Below, piece by piece: positions 51,934 through 61,482 of a DNA stretch of 64,000 nt. A model generated the notes under the pieces. It was not told the origin of the DNA. It saw only the letters and a list, made by a program, of their open reading frames with translations, and searched no databases. How positions within the stretch are numbered: the first letter of the stretch is position 1; each line of letters begins with the position of its first letter. The stretch lies in contig NZ_JARBTK010000001.1 in assembly GCF_029240215.1 (NCBI RefSeq), positions 496,001 through 560,000 of the forward strand, written 5' to 3'. The stretch comes from Chryseobacterium sp. GTDB taxonomy: Bacteria; Bacteroidota; Bacteroidia; Flavobacteriales; Weeksellaceae. A program made the translations under genes and the position numbers.

Positions 51934-53388
51934 TTAATGTTTGATCTTCTCTGTCAATTCTTTTACGTATTTTTTGACTTCCTTATCGATTTTAGAAACA
52001 TCTTTTATCGTATCACAAGCATACATTACCGTTGAGTGATCTTTACCACCCATTTCTTCACCAATTTTTGTGAAAGTTGCATTGGTAAATTCTTTTGCAA
52101 AATACATTGCCAACTGTCTTGGCAAAGCGATTTCTCTTTTTCTCGTCTTAGACAAAAGCTGCTCTCTTTTGATTCCGAAATACTCGCATACAACTTCCTG
52201 AATATAAGGAATATTGATGATCTTTTTCTGATTGGCAGCAATCTTATTGATTGTTTCCTTTAATAATTCAAGACTAAGATCAGATTTATAAATCGTAGAA
52301 TATGCAATCACCGAATTGATAACTCCAATCAATTCTCTTACGTTGGTTTTTGCTTCTGCAGCAAGGAAGTCCAACATATCTTCTGTTAAAACAATTCCGT
52401 CTCTGCTTAGTTTGTCAACGATAATTCTTTTACGGGTATCCAGATCCGGAGATTTAATCTCTGCAGAAAGTCCCCATTTGAAACGGGAAACAATTCTGTC
52501 CTGGATATCCATAATATCAACAGGCGCTTTATCTGAAGTCAGAATAATCTGCTTTCCGTTTTGATGCAAATAATCAAAAATATGGAAGAAACTATCCTGT
52601 GTTGCCGATTTACCCGATAAAAACTGAATATCATCGATAATCAGAACATCCACCATTTGGTAAAAATTGGCAAACTCTGTCTGTTTATGCGCTTTAGCAG
52701 CAGAAATAAACTGCTGGATAAATTTTTCTGAAGAAAGATAAAGTACCACTTTATCCGGAAACTGGCTTTTCACTTCCAATCCAACCGCCTGTCCGAGGTG
52801 AGTTTTACCGACACCATAACCTCCGTATAAAAACAATGGGTTAAAAGCTGTTGCTCCAGGTCTTTTTGCAATTGATCTTGCAACCGTAGAAGCAAATTTA
52901 TTGCTCTCTCCTTCCACATAATTATCAAAAGAAAAATCAGCTTTCAGATTAGAATCAATATTCACTTTTTTGATTCCCGGAACAACAAAAGGATTAACGA
53001 TGTTGGATGAAAAACCCTGTGGCATTGTTTCCTGCATTTTTGGTGTAGGAACCGTCTTTCCTTTCATATTCATTGTAACGGGTTTTTCTAAGCCGCTTGG
53101 CTTGTTTTCCATTACCGAATACCAAAGTTTAACGCCTTTACCGATGTTTTTCTTCAGGGCAGCAGAAAGCAACGATAAATAATTATCTTCAATATATTCT
53201 TTGTAAAAGTCACTTGGAACCATCAACGTAAGATTGTTGTCAACCAAAGAAATTGGCTGAACTTTATCAAACAGTAGGTCAAAAGATTTTTCTAGTTTTT
53301 TAAGATCAGAATTGTCTTCAGCCGCGTTTAAATTATCTCGCATAAACTGAAGGCACTTCTGCCATATCATCATTAAATTTTCATCCAT
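51934..53388 (-). CDS. dnaA: Chromosomal replication initiator DnaA
   Basis: 484 residues. The N-terminal protein-interaction domain (1-90), a Lys/Pro-rich linker, then the AAA+ domain with Walker A GGYGVGKTHLG (about 190-200) and Walker B VLIIDDIQFL (about 252-261). The C-terminal domain IV holds the DNA-binding signature KDHSTVMYACDTI (about 455-467) and recognises DnaA boxes. It opens oriC in an ATP-bound form. The start is ATG at 53388. I could not see a cluster of TTATCCACA-like boxes next to it, so oriC is probably elsewhere. A terminator follows. Confidence 0.97.
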   Translation of the reverse strand: MDENLMMIWQKCLQFMRDNLNAAEDNSDLKKLEKSFDLLFDKVQPISLVDNNLTLMVPSDFYKEYIEDNYLSLLSAALKKNIGKGVKLWYSVMENKPSGLEKPVTMNMKGKTVPTPKMQETMPQGFSSNIVNPFVVPGIKKVNIDSNLKADFSFDNYVEGESNKFASTVARSIAKRPGATAFNPLFLYGGYGVGKTHLGQAVGLEVKSQFPDKVVLYLSSEKFIQQFISAAKAHKQTEFANFYQMVDVLIIDDIQFLSGKSATQDSFFHIFDYLHQNGKQIILTSDKAPVDIMDIQDRIVSRFKWGLSAEIKSPDLDTRKRIIVDKLSRDGIVLTEDMLDFLAAEAKTNVRELIGVINSVIAYSTIYKSDLSLELLKETINKIAANQKKIINIPYIQEVVCEYFGIKREQLLSKTRKREIALPRQLAMYFAKEFTNATFTKIGEEMGGKDHSTVMYACDTIKDVSKIDKEVKKYVKELTEKIKH

Positions 53389-53469
53389 TTTTTATGCCCT
53401 GATTATTTTGTGGTTACTTGTTTTTACTGGGAAGACAAAGGTCTTATATTTTAATTTTAAAAAAAAATA

Positions 53470-53501
53470 TTGCAGGTATTGATTATTAAAAAATATATTT
53501 G
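53470..53501 (+). promoter_or_regulatory. Promoter of the thioesterase gene (TTG-N21-TATATTTG)
   Basis: -33 TTG (53470-53472) and -7 TATATTTG (53494-53501) with 21-bp spacing. The long reading frame starts inside this promoter, so translation must begin later, at ATG 53524. Confidence 0.7.
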
Positions 53502-53523
53502 TATGTATAATTTAAACCGCCAC

Positions 53524-53937
53524 ATGATACACACAACTCACACAATACGAGTACGTTACGCAGAAACTGACCCTATGAAATATGTATATTACGGCAACTA
53601 TGCCGCATATTTTGAATTAGGAAGGGTCGAACTTTTCAGAAGCATAGGAATATCATATGACGAGATCGAAAAGCTTGGAATCTGGCTACCGGTTTCAGAT
53701 TACAATATTAAGTATTTAAAACCAGCTTTATACGATCAAAAATTAGAAATTCACACTTATGTAAAAAAAATTCCGGGAGTGAGAATAGAATTTGAATATG
53801 AAATCTACAACGAAGAAAAAATAAAAATCACAGAAGCCCGCACTACCCTTTTCTTTTTAGATGCCAAAACCAATAAAGTGATCAAATGTCCCGACTTTTT
53901 GATGAAACTCATCGAAAAAAACTGGAAAGAAGATTGA
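53524..53937 (+). CDS. Acyl-CoA thioesterase, 4-hydroxybenzoyl-CoA thioesterase fold (YbgC-like)
   Basis: 137 residues from ATG at 53524 (MIHTTHTIRVRYAETDPMK), chosen because of the promoter upstream; the frame extends to 53470 but that part is untranslated. The hot-dog fold region RVRYAETDPMKYVYYGNYAA (residues 9-28) carries the Asp and Tyr of the family, followed by YFELGRVELFRSIGI with the helix. It should hydrolyse acyl-CoA thioesters. The actual acyl group is unknown. It is divergent from dnaA. Confidence 0.85.
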   Translation: MIHTTHTIRVRYAETDPMKYVYYGNYAAYFELGRVELFRSIGISYDEIEKLGIWLPVSDYNIKYLKPALYDQKLEIHTYVKKIPGVRIEFEYEIYNEEKIKITEARTTLFFLDAKTNKVIKCPDFLMKLIEKNWKED

Positions 53938-54004
53938 ATTTGGAATCTATTTCTGTAAAAAAATTTGCACAACGGATTTTTTTAAGACCTATTTTTCAAA
54001 TTCA

Positions 54005-54012
54005 TATATTTG
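54005..54012 (+). promoter_or_regulatory. -7 element (TATATTTG) of the DUF2339 gene
   Basis: Consensus -7 element 16 bp before the ATG at 54029; no -33 TTG at normal spacing. Confidence 0.45.
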
Positions 54013-54028
54013 ATAACAAATTTAATTT

Positions 54029-56236
54029 ATGAGTTCTGTTTTTGTAATAATGATCATATTAATCGTGCTACTCATATTAGTTTATCACAAGCTCAATAAG
54101 CGCATTAATATTTTAGAAAAACAGATTTCTGATTTGTCTAAAAAAGCAGTTCCAACAATTGAGGATGTGGACGATAAAGAAAATCTTGCAAATCCCGTTC
54201 TCGTTCCTAACCAGAAAATAGATGTTCAAGATCCAAATATAATTTCAACCGATTTTAGAGATACGGAACCACAAAAAGACTGGCTCACTCCTTTCTTTGA
54301 TTTTCTAAAACAGAATGCACTCACCATTATCGGTATTTTCACTTTAGTTTTAGGAATCGGATATTTCGTAAAATATGCCATCGATAAAAACTGGATTGGC
54401 GAAACATTAAGAGCAGGAATCGGATTCATCGTCGGTGTCGCCATTATAGGAATCGGACATTTTCTGAGAAAGAACTACAATGCTTTTTCATCAATCATTA
54501 CAGGTGGCGGAATTGCTGTACTGTATTTTACGACAACCATTGCTTTTCGTGAATATCATATTTTTTCACAGAATTCAGGTTTCTTGATTACCTGTCTAAT
54601 TACAATTGCATCAATTGCGCTTTCCTACTATTATAAAAGTGAAATTTTAATCATTTTTTCTTTGTTTGGCGGATTTTTAGCTCCGTTAATGATCAGTACC
54701 GGACAAAGCAACTATCTTTTTTTATTTACTTATTTATCCGTTTTAAATGTAGGAACGCTCATCATTGCTTATCTTAAACAATGGAAAAGTATTGGCTGGA
54801 TTTCTTTCATATTCACTTCAATCTATCTGTTTTTCTGGACAACGGAAAATCCTGAATTGAAAGCTATTCCGTTTTACATGATTACGTATCTTATTTTTTA
54901 TGCATTTGCGCTGCAGAATTATTTCAAAAAAAATATTTTAGAGCAACTTGATATTTTAATGCTTGTTCTGATTAATTTTTCAAGCGTTGCAGGTTTAGTT
55001 TTTACCTTTAACGAATTGCAACTGCTTCCTGCGTCAGTATTTCCTGTTATTTTTGCTCTAATTAATGCTGTGGGGTCGTATAAAGAATATCAAAAGAAAG
55101 ATTTCGGCATTAATTATTCGGTTTTTACAAGTATCACGATTAGTTTGATAACTTTAGCTTTTGCGCTTGAATTGAAAACACATCTCATTACCAGCGTTTG
55201 GGCAATCGAGGCAAGTCTCCTTCTGTATATTTGGAAGAAAACCAATCATAAAATTTTCAAAGTTTTCTTTTATGTTTTGTTTCCGATGGTTATTTTGTCT
55301 CAAATGATGACATGGGCAAGATATTTTGATGCAGGATCGTTGGCTGTTATTTTTAATCCGGTTTTTATTACGAGCTTGATTGTGATTGGAAGTTGTTTTA
55401 TGAATTTGTATTTATTGAAAAAAGATTCTGAAGAAGAAAAATCAGAACTGGAATTCTATGAAAATGTATTTAAGATTTTATGCATTTCAGTTATTTATTG
55501 TTCTGTTTTCTTTGAAATTATTTATCATATTTCAGATGAAAGTTTAGTTTTCATCTTTATAATTGGTTTTCTATTCACCATTTATTATTTATTTATTTTA
55601 ATTCTTTTCGCCGAAAAACTCAGCATCAGTAAAGATTTCCAGACAGGAATGATTTACATATTTCTGTTATTGCTTTTTGCACATATTTTAACTTCACAAG
55701 TTGCAACAGAAATTATCCGCAACAAAATTGATTTCGGTTTTTTCATTGTTCACTTGTTGTACATTATTCCATTTGTCTATTTAATTTTAAAAATATTTCC
55801 AAAATCAGATTTTATTAAAATTCATATATCTTACTGGGCAATTTCTTTAATTATTATTTTGGCGTTCAGTTTTGAATTGTACCGATCTTATATATTAATA
55901 AATGCTGATAACCCTGATGAGATTTATATGCTTCAAAATCATTTCAGTATGTTGTACTTACCCATAATTTGGGCAGTTTTATCATGTCTTTTTATTTATT
56001 TTGGTTTGAAAAAGGAACTTTCTGAATTTAATAAAATCGGCTTTACTCTACTCGGAATCATGATTTTTAAATTATATGCTTTTGATGTTTGGCAAATGGA
56101 TAACATTTCGAGAATCATTGCCTTTATCATTTTAGGAATCATTTTGCTTCTAAGTTCATTCATGTTCCAGCGATTGAAAAATTTAATTAAAAATTTAGTG
56201 GATAAAAAAGAAGAATCTCCTGAAGAAAATCTTTAG
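54029..56236 (+). CDS. DUF2339 multi-helix membrane protein
   Basis: 735 residues. A helix (1-20), a short coiled coil (LNKRINILEKQISDLSKK), a linker (50-85), then some 20 transmembrane helices. WLTPFFDFLKQNALTIIGIF and GIGYFVKYAIDKNWIGETLR (about 110-129) are typical of DUF2339, a conserved but uncharacterised inner-membrane family. No enzymatic motif. It is single, with no clear operon partner. The start is ATG at 54029. Confidence 0.84.
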   Translation: MSSVFVIMIILIVLLILVYHKLNKRINILEKQISDLSKKAVPTIEDVDDKENLANPVLVPNQKIDVQDPNIISTDFRDTEPQKDWLTPFFDFLKQNALTIIGIFTLVLGIGYFVKYAIDKNWIGETLRAGIGFIVGVAIIGIGHFLRKNYNAFSSIITGGGIAVLYFTTTIAFREYHIFSQNSGFLITCLITIASIALSYYYKSEILIIFSLFGGFLAPLMISTGQSNYLFLFTYLSVLNVGTLIIAYLKQWKSIGWISFIFTSIYLFFWTTENPELKAIPFYMITYLIFYAFALQNYFKKNILEQLDILMLVLINFSSVAGLVFTFNELQLLPASVFPVIFALINAVGSYKEYQKKDFGINYSVFTSITISLITLAFALELKTHLITSVWAIEASLLLYIWKKTNHKIFKVFFYVLFPMVILSQMMTWARYFDAGSLAVIFNPVFITSLIVIGSCFMNLYLLKKDSEEEKSELEFYENVFKILCISVIYCSVFFEIIYHISDESLVFIFIIGFLFTIYYLFILILFAEKLSISKDFQTGMIYIFLLLLFAHILTSQVATEIIRNKIDFGFFIVHLLYIIPFVYLILKIFPKSDFIKIHISYWAISLIIILAFSFELYRSYILINADNPDEIYMLQNHFSMLYLPIIWAVLSCLFIYFGLKKELSEFNKIGFTLLGIMIFKLYAFDVWQMDNISRIIAFIILGIILLLSSFMFQRLKNLIKNLVDKKEESPEENL

Positions 56237-56435
56237 AAATACTATAAAATCTATCTTTTATCATTATTTTTTAATTTATATCAATTTTTCATTGACAATT
56301 TGCAAAAAATAAGTATATTTATCAGGTTTTTAACACTTATATTTTTGACTATGAAATCGCCATGATTTGGAAACACAAACACCAATGAAGATTCAGCGAT
56401 TCCATATGACCTTTAAAAATAATAATTATCTACAT

Positions 56436-56873
56436 ATGAAAAAAATTCTCTACTCATTATTAATCTTTGCATCGGCAACATTATTTGCTCAGAAAAATCC
56501 TACCGTAAAATTTGCAATCTGTAACGACGCTGTGGGAACTGTAGCAATGTTTGATGCAAAAAAAGAATTTGTTCAGAGCGTAAATGTTTTTAAGGCAAAA
56601 GCAAATCTTCCTCAAAATCTGAAAAAATTTGATTATTTAGCTGATAACGGTTTGGCTGAAGTGAAATTCAAAAAAGATTTCGGAACATTAGATTTTATGA
56701 CATTAGGAGACTACAATACTCAAAACGGTCTTCCACAAGACGCTTCAGTTTTTATTGAAGGTTATGAATTTAAAAATCCTGATACAAAAATCTTTGCTGA
56801 CATGATCACAGATACAAAAGTGGAAACCGTAGATGGTAAAAAAGCTTTGGTAATCACTACCATCAAAAAATAG
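56436..56873 (+). CDS. Secreted uncharacterised protein
   Basis: 145 residues from ATG at 56436 (MKKILYSLLIFASATLFAQ, a clean signal peptide). A longer frame to a TTG at 56367 exists but would prefix an unlikely leader. The mature protein (KNPTVKFAICNDAVGTVAMF to the end) has no recognised motif, one cysteine and a mostly beta/alpha mixture. I could not place it in a family. It ends just before the terminator shared with rarA. Confidence 0.62.
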   Translation: MKKILYSLLIFASATLFAQKNPTVKFAICNDAVGTVAMFDAKKEFVQSVNVFKAKANLPQNLKKFDYLADNGLAEVKFKKDFGTLDFMTLGDYNTQNGLPQDASVFIEGYEFKNPDTKIFADMITDTKVETVDGKKALVITTIKK

Positions 56874-56891
56874 TTTATACTTCAAAATACA

Positions 56892-56924
56892 AAACGGATA
56901 CTCTCATTGAATATCCGTTTTTTT
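56892..56924. terminator. Bidirectional terminator between the secreted-protein gene and rarA
   Basis: Stem AAACGGATA/TATCCGTTT (56892-56900 with 56912-56920), 11-nt loop, T runs on both sides; overlaps the rarA stop codon. Confidence 0.8.
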
Positions 56925-58200
56925 AATATTTATTATTCCATTTTTTCTTGAGCTCATCATAAATTTTCTTTTCTGTAGCATTATTTCCGGGCTCGTAAAA
57001 TTTCACATCGTTTATTTCTTCAGGTAAAAAATCCTGATTTACAAAATTGCCTTCGTAAGAATGGGCATATTTATATTCTTTACCATAATCAAGATCTTTC
57101 ATCAGTTTTGTCGGAGCATTTCTCAGATGCAAAGGTACAGGCAGATTCCCGGTCTTTTTCACAAAAGCCAAAGCATCGTTAATTGCCGCATAAGCCGAAT
57201 TACTTTTCGGAGAAACCGCAAGATAAATTGCTGTTTCGCTCAGTAAGATTCTGGCTTCGGGATTTCCGATCACATTAATTGCCTGAAAGCAACTGTTTGC
57301 GATAACCAAAGCATTCGGATTTGCCAGACCAATATCTTCAGAAGCTAAAATAAGCATCCTTCTTGCGATAAATTTAATGTCTTCTCCTCCCGCAATCATT
57401 CTTGCGAGCCAATAAACTGCACCGTTCGGATCGCTTCCACGCATTGATTTGATGAAAGCTGAAATGATATCATAATGCTGTTCCCCGTTTTTATCATACA
57501 ACGCCATGGTTTCCTGAAGAACCTCCATCACTTCATCATTCGAAATTTCTTTCGTATCTGAATTGATGAACTGACTGAGAACCAACTCAACAGAATTGAT
57601 CAGTTTTCTTCCGTCACCACCAGAATATTGAATAAAAGCCTGTTTTTCTTTTATTTTGAAATCGGTTTTTTCATCTTTATTAAATCTTTCAAGCGCAATG
57701 TCAATCAGTTCTTCCAGTTTTTCATGAGTCAAAGCTTTTAAAATATATACCTGGCTTCTTGAAAGCAACGCAGAAACCACTTCAAAACTCGGATTTTCTG
57801 TGGTGGCTCCGATTAAAACAATCCAGCCTTTTTCTACCGCATGAAGAAGAGAATCCTGTTGCGATTTATTAAACCGGTGAATTTCGTCAATAAAAAGAAT
57901 CGGAGATTTCCCTGAAAAAAGATTTTGCTTTTTGGCTTCTTCGATTACATCACGTACATCTTTCACACCGGAAGAAACCGCTGAAAGCTTAAAAAACTTA
58001 CGACCTGATTTTTCTGAAATGATTTCTGCCAAAGTTGTTTTACCTGTTCCGGGAGGTCCCCAAAGGATAAGAGAATTCAGCGTATCATTCTCCAGCATTT
58101 TACGTATGGTTCCTTTTTCACCGGTAAGATGTTCCTGCCCCAAAACTTCATCCAGGTTTTTAGGTCTCATTCTTTCGGCTAGTGGAGTATTTTGACTCAA
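56923..58200 (-). CDS. rarA: Replication-associated recombination protein RarA (MgsA)
   Basis: 425 residues. The start is TTG at 58200 (LSQNTPLAERMRPKNLDEVLGQ); no ATG fits better, because residues 7-22 (LAERMRPKNLDEVLGQ) are the conserved RarA start. Walker A GPPGTGKTTLAE (about 48-59) and Walker B FIDEIHRFNKSQQDSLL, sensor LIGATTENPSFEV, and the C-terminal SAIYLAVSPKSNSAYAAI-like end are all present. It acts on stalled replication forks together with SSB and RecA. It is divergent from yidD. Confidence 0.93.
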   Translation of the reverse strand: MSQNTPLAERMRPKNLDEVLGQEHLTGEKGTIRKMLENDTLNSLILWGPPGTGKTTLAEIISEKSGRKFFKLSAVSSGVKDVRDVIEEAKKQNLFSGKSPILFIDEIHRFNKSQQDSLLHAVEKGWIVLIGATTENPSFEVVSALLSRSQVYILKALTHEKLEELIDIALERFNKDEKTDFKIKEKQAFIQYSGGDGRKLINSVELVLSQFINSDTKEISNDEVMEVLQETMALYDKNGEQHYDIISAFIKSMRGSDPNGAVYWLARMIAGGEDIKFIARRMLILASEDIGLANPNALVIANSCFQAINVIGNPEARILLSETAIYLAVSPKSNSAYAAINDALAFVKKTGNLPVPLHLRNAPTKLMKDLDYGKEYKYAHSYEGNFVNQDFLPEEINDVKFYEPGNNATEKKIYDELKKKWNNKY

Positions 58201-58381
58201 AATTTTATGATTTAATTTTAATTGAAATTTTATTTAAAAAATAACAGAGCTACTACATTAATATGATGGTTTGTAAAATGATAAAATTCAAAATCGACAA
58301 ACCCGTCAAATAATCCGATAAACACCTATTTATCACTCTGAAACTTCTAACAAATTTAAACTAATTTTCAAATTTTTAGCC

Positions 58382-58389
58382 TATTTTTG
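58382..58389 (+). promoter_or_regulatory. -7 element (TATTTTTG) of yidD-lgt
   Basis: Consensus -7 element 7 bp before the TTG start at 58397, so the transcript would be almost leaderless. No -33 TTG was seen at the usual distance. Confidence 0.5.
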
Positions 58390-58396
58390 CATTGTT

Positions 58397-58639
58397 TTGA
58401 AACTTACATTCAATAAAATCATTACATCGCCTTTGGTAATTTTAATCAGATTTTACCAATGGTTTATCTCGCCATTACTTCCAAAAAACTGCCGATATGA
58501 GCCGACTTGTTCGCATTACATGGTAGAATCTCTTCAGGTTCACGGCATTTTCAAAGGATTTTGGCTTGGTGTAAAAAGAATTGCAAAGTGTCATCCATGG
58601 GGAGGAAGCGGTTACGATCCTGTCCCGCCAAAAAAATAA
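58397..58639 (+). CDS. yidD: Membrane protein insertion efficiency factor YidD
   Basis: 80 residues from TTG at 58397. [17 protein letters not shown] and then [20 protein letters not shown] (two Cys, about 32-40) and [12 protein letters not shown] match the YidD signature, including the CPTCS-like core (here CRYEPTCS) and the GGxGYDPVP end. It helps YidC insert inner-membrane proteins. It is followed 32 bp downstream by lgt; yidD is more often beside rnpA and yidC, which are absent here. The start codon choice is forced, as there is no ATG in the first third. Confidence 0.85.
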   Translation: MKLTFNKIITSPLVILIRFYQWFISPLLPKNCRYEPTCSHYMVESLQVHGIFKGFWLGVKRIAKCHPWGGSGYDPVPPKK

Positions 58640-58671
58640 ATTACATTCAAACGAACTATAAAAAAATAGAA

Positions 58672-59940
58672 ATGAGCAATATTTTTTTCAGAATTTATCT
58701 TTTCATATTTGCAATTACAACGCAGTGTTTTTTTGCGCAAAATATTCAGGACAGTTTATCAGACGGAACTTTAAAAATAAATTCAACAGAAATTCCTGTA
58801 AAAATATACACCAACTCTGAAGTGGGTAACTTGAGTAATTTTGCTGATCTTAAGACCAACACTAATACTTTGGTTATCTTAAATAAATCAAATTTAGAAA
58901 CCACCCATTTCGAGTATAGCTTAAATGTATTAAGCAAATTTAAAAATGGAAACTATCAGTTTTTTGATAAAGATTTTAAATTACTTGCCAACCTCAATAT
59001 TACTAAAGAAAATATTGAAACTGTAAAATACGCTGTAAAATCTTCAACTCCGATAAAATCATCAGACAATATTGAGCTTGAAACTCCTTTTAAAATCTGG
59101 GATCCCTCAACGGGAATTCATTTAGGACCGATCACTTTACATTTTTACAGTTTAATGTTCATTTTCGCATTTGGAATCGGATATTTTCTGATGACAAAAA
59201 TGTATTCTATTGATGGTGTTGATACAAAATATGTGGAACCATTTTTCACATGGACTTTGATCGGAACTATTCTAGGAGCAAGATTGGGTCACGTTATCTT
59301 TTATCAGCCGGAATTATTCAAAGAAGATTTCTGGAGCGTATTTTTGCCGATAAGCACAAAAAACGGATTAAAATTCACAGGTTTTGCAGGTCTTGCCAGT
59401 CACGGAGCAACACTTGCCGTGATCGTGACAACACTTTACTATTCTTATAAAATTGTGAAAAAAAATCCGCTGTGGGTTTTTGACAGATTAGGAATTGTAG
59501 TGGCTATTGGTGGCGCATTTGTGAGAATGGGTAACTTTTTCAACTCTGAAATCATAGGAAAACCAATCGATCCTACTTCACCATTTGCATTATTATTTCC
59601 ACAACAAAGCAGTGAATATGGTGTAACTGTTCCACGATATCCTACACAGTTGTTTGAAGCTGCAGGTTATGTTACTTTATTTGTCATCCTTTGGGTTTTG
59701 TATAGAAAAACTGACAAGAAATATCAACAAGGATGGTTATTTGGTCTGTTCTTTTTCCTTCTTTGGGCAATCAGATTTTCTGTAGAATTTTTAAAAGAAC
59801 CTCAGGGAGACGAATTCATTTCGTTTGCAGGATTGAATACCGGACAGATTTTATCTATACCTTTTATGATCGCCGGATTGGTAATTATGATTTATTCTAA
59901 AAACAACAAAGCTTATCCTGAAACGGAAAAAACTGCTTAA
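58672..59940 (+). CDS. lgt: Prolipoprotein diacylglyceryl transferase with a secreted N-terminal extension
   Basis: Lgt moves diacylglycerol from phosphatidylglycerol to the lipobox cysteine, step one of lipoprotein maturation. From ATG at 58672 the protein has 422 residues, far longer than the ~270-300 usual for Lgt. The first ~24 residues are a signal peptide (FRIYLFIFAITTQ, ending FFAQ). Residues ~25-140 form an unrecognised extension. From ~145 the Lgt core begins (PITLHFYSLMF, LGARLGHVIFY, RMGNFFNSEIIG, VPRYPTQLFEA and RFSVEFLKEPQ). It is the second gene after yidD. It is important here because of the many lipoproteins. Confidence 0.9.
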   Translation: MSNIFFRIYLFIFAITTQCFFAQNIQDSLSDGTLKINSTEIPVKIYTNSEVGNLSNFADLKTNTNTLVILNKSNLETTHFEYSLNVLSKFKNGNYQFFDKDFKLLANLNITKENIETVKYAVKSSTPIKSSDNIELETPFKIWDPSTGIHLGPITLHFYSLMFIFAFGIGYFLMTKMYSIDGVDTKYVEPFFTWTLIGTILGARLGHVIFYQPELFKEDFWSVFLPISTKNGLKFTGFAGLASHGATLAVIVTTLYYSYKIVKKNPLWVFDRLGIVVAIGGAFVRMGNFFNSEIIGKPIDPTSPFALLFPQQSSEYGVTVPRYPTQLFEAAGYVTLFVILWVLYRKTDKKYQQGWLFGLFFFLLWAIRFSVEFLKEPQGDEFISFAGLNTGQILSIPFMIAGLVIMIYSKNNKAYPETEKTA

Positions 59941-59961
59941 GAAAGATTGAAAATATCATTA

Positions 59962-59989
59962 AAGTCACAACCGAGTTGTGACTTTTTTA
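59962..59989. terminator. Terminator overlapping the end of the nnr gene
   Basis: Stem AAGTCACAAC (59962-59971), loop CGA, stem GTTGTGACTT (59975-59984), then a T run on the plus strand and TTAATG-type sequence on the minus. The stem contains the last codons and stop (TGA at 59965-59967) of the convergent nnr gene. Confidence 0.82.
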
Positions 59990-61482
59990 TTCAGGTACAA
60001 AAATGCATTTCCCAATTCGTCAATTACATCGGTGGGAAGCATAGATTCTTTTGAGAATTTTTCAGCAGCAAAATCTGCGGCTTTTCCATGAAGCCAGACT
60101 CCTAAAATGCAGGCATTTTTTTGAGAATATTTTTGTGCTAAAAGTGAAGTGATAATTCCCGTTAAAATATCACCGCTCCCACCTTTTGCGAGACCGGCAT
60201 TTCCCGTAATATTGTAAAAAACCCTTCCTTCAGGTGTAATAATCTGCGTGTGATGGTCTTTTAAAACAATATAAATTTGCAGTTCATTTGCTTTTTTTAT
60301 TGCCAGTTCCAGCCTTTCAAAAGAATTTTCAGTGGAGCCAAAAAGTCTTTCAAACTCTTTAGGATGCGGAGTGATCACTGATTTTTCAGGAACTAAGCTT
60401 ATATTTTCTTTATTTTCTGCAATCATATTTAAAGCATCTGCATCTAAAAGTATGGGTTCAGAAGTTTGTTTTAAGAATTCTAAAAGCGCTTTCTTTGTTA
60501 AAATATCTGTACCTAAACCGGGACCAATTCCGTAGACAGATTGTTTCTGAATTTCAATTTTTTCTAAATATTTATCTCCTCCTGAAATGAACATTGCTTC
60601 AGGACAATTACTTTGCAGAATTTCATAACCACAGTTTGGCGCAACCGTAAATGTGAGTCCTGCTCCGGTTTTAAGAACAGATTTTGTTGCTAAAACTGCT
60701 GCACCCATTTTACCATAACTTCCTGCAGCAATGATTGCTTTACCGTAAGTTCCTTTATGTGCAAAATTGTCTCTTGGTTTGAAAATTTCTTCTATTGTTT
60801 CATCGTCAATTACAAAATAGTCTGTCTGTGTTTTATTGATAAAATCTTTACTTAAACCTATATCTAAAATGATCACTTTTCCGATAAACTTTCCTGTTTC
60901 GGGATGAAGAAAACTTCGTTTCCAGAATTGAAAACTCAGCGTGTAGTCTGCTTTAAAAATAATTTGATCTTTTTCTAAAATCTGATCTGCAAAAAGACCT
61001 GAAGGAAGGTCAATAGAAATTTTTATGTGTTTGAAATCATTCAGCTTTTCAATTAATTGAGAAAAATTCCCCTCTAATTTTCTTGACAATCCTGTTCCGA
61101 AAAGTGCATCAATAATCACAGTCTCACAGTCAATTTGAATAGAATCAATCTTTGTAAAATCATGAATTGAAATTCCGGAAATTTCTTTTAATCTTTTATA
61201 ATTGATGTGAGCATCATCAGAAATTTTCTCATTGTGAGGATCAACGAAAACATCTACATCAAAGCCTTTAAGATAAAGCATTCTTGCAATGGCAAAACCA
61301 TCTCCGCCATTGTTTCCGGTTCCACAAAATACTGCAAATCTATTATGCTTTTTACAATTAACAGAAATCCAGTCTATACATTTTTGAGCAGCTCTTTCCA
61401 TTAATAAAATTGAAGAAATTGGTTCATTTTTAATGGTAAACACATCTGCCAATCTTATTTTTTCCGCTGTGAAAATTTTCAT
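59965..61482 (-). CDS. nnr: Bifunctional NAD(P)HX epimerase/dehydratase
   Basis: 505 residues from ATG at 61482; the frame can also be read from a GTG at 61497, less likely. The N-terminal YjeF_N epimerase domain has ILLMERAAQKCIDW and the loop GTGNNGGDGFAIAR (about 54-67). The C-terminal dehydratase domain (ribokinase-like) has GTYGKAIIAAGSYGKMGAAVLA, GPGLGTD, TPHPKEFERL and NAGLAKGGSGDILTGII with the catalytic Asp (about 450-466). It repairs hydrated, inactive NADH and NADPH. The gene end lies inside the terminator of lgt, convergent. Confidence 0.93.
   Translation of the reverse strand: MKIFTAEKIRLADVFTIKNEPISSILLMERAAQKCIDWISVNCKKHNRFAVFCGTGNNGGDGFAIARMLYLKGFDVDVFVDPHNEKISDDAHINYKRLKEISGISIHDFTKIDSIQIDCETVIIDALFGTGLSRKLEGNFSQLIEKLNDFKHIKISIDLPSGLFADQILEKDQIIFKADYTLSFQFWKRSFLHPETGKFIGKVIILDIGLSKDFINKTQTDYFVIDDETIEEIFKPRDNFAHKGTYGKAIIAAGSYGKMGAAVLATKSVLKTGAGLTFTVAPNCGYEILQSNCPEAMFISGGDKYLEKIEIQKQSVYGIGPGLGTDILTKKALLEFLKQTSEPILLDADALNMIAENKENISLVPEKSVITPHPKEFERLFGSTENSFERLELAIKKANELQIYIVLKDHHTQIITPEGRVFYNITGNAGLAKGGSGDILTGIITSLLAQKYSQKNACILGVWLHGKAADFAAEKFSKESMLPTDVIDELGNAFLYLNKKVTTRL

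Noticed and set aside
53389..53469. Origin of replication beside dnaA
   Set aside because: The dnaA flanks show no cluster of TTATCCACA-like boxes or AT-rich unwinding repeats; Bacteroidota often keep oriC elsewhere.
58507..58671. Extending lgt upstream to the frame opening at 58507
   Set aside because: The extension overlaps yidD in another frame and precedes the natural signal peptide; ATG at 58672 is better.
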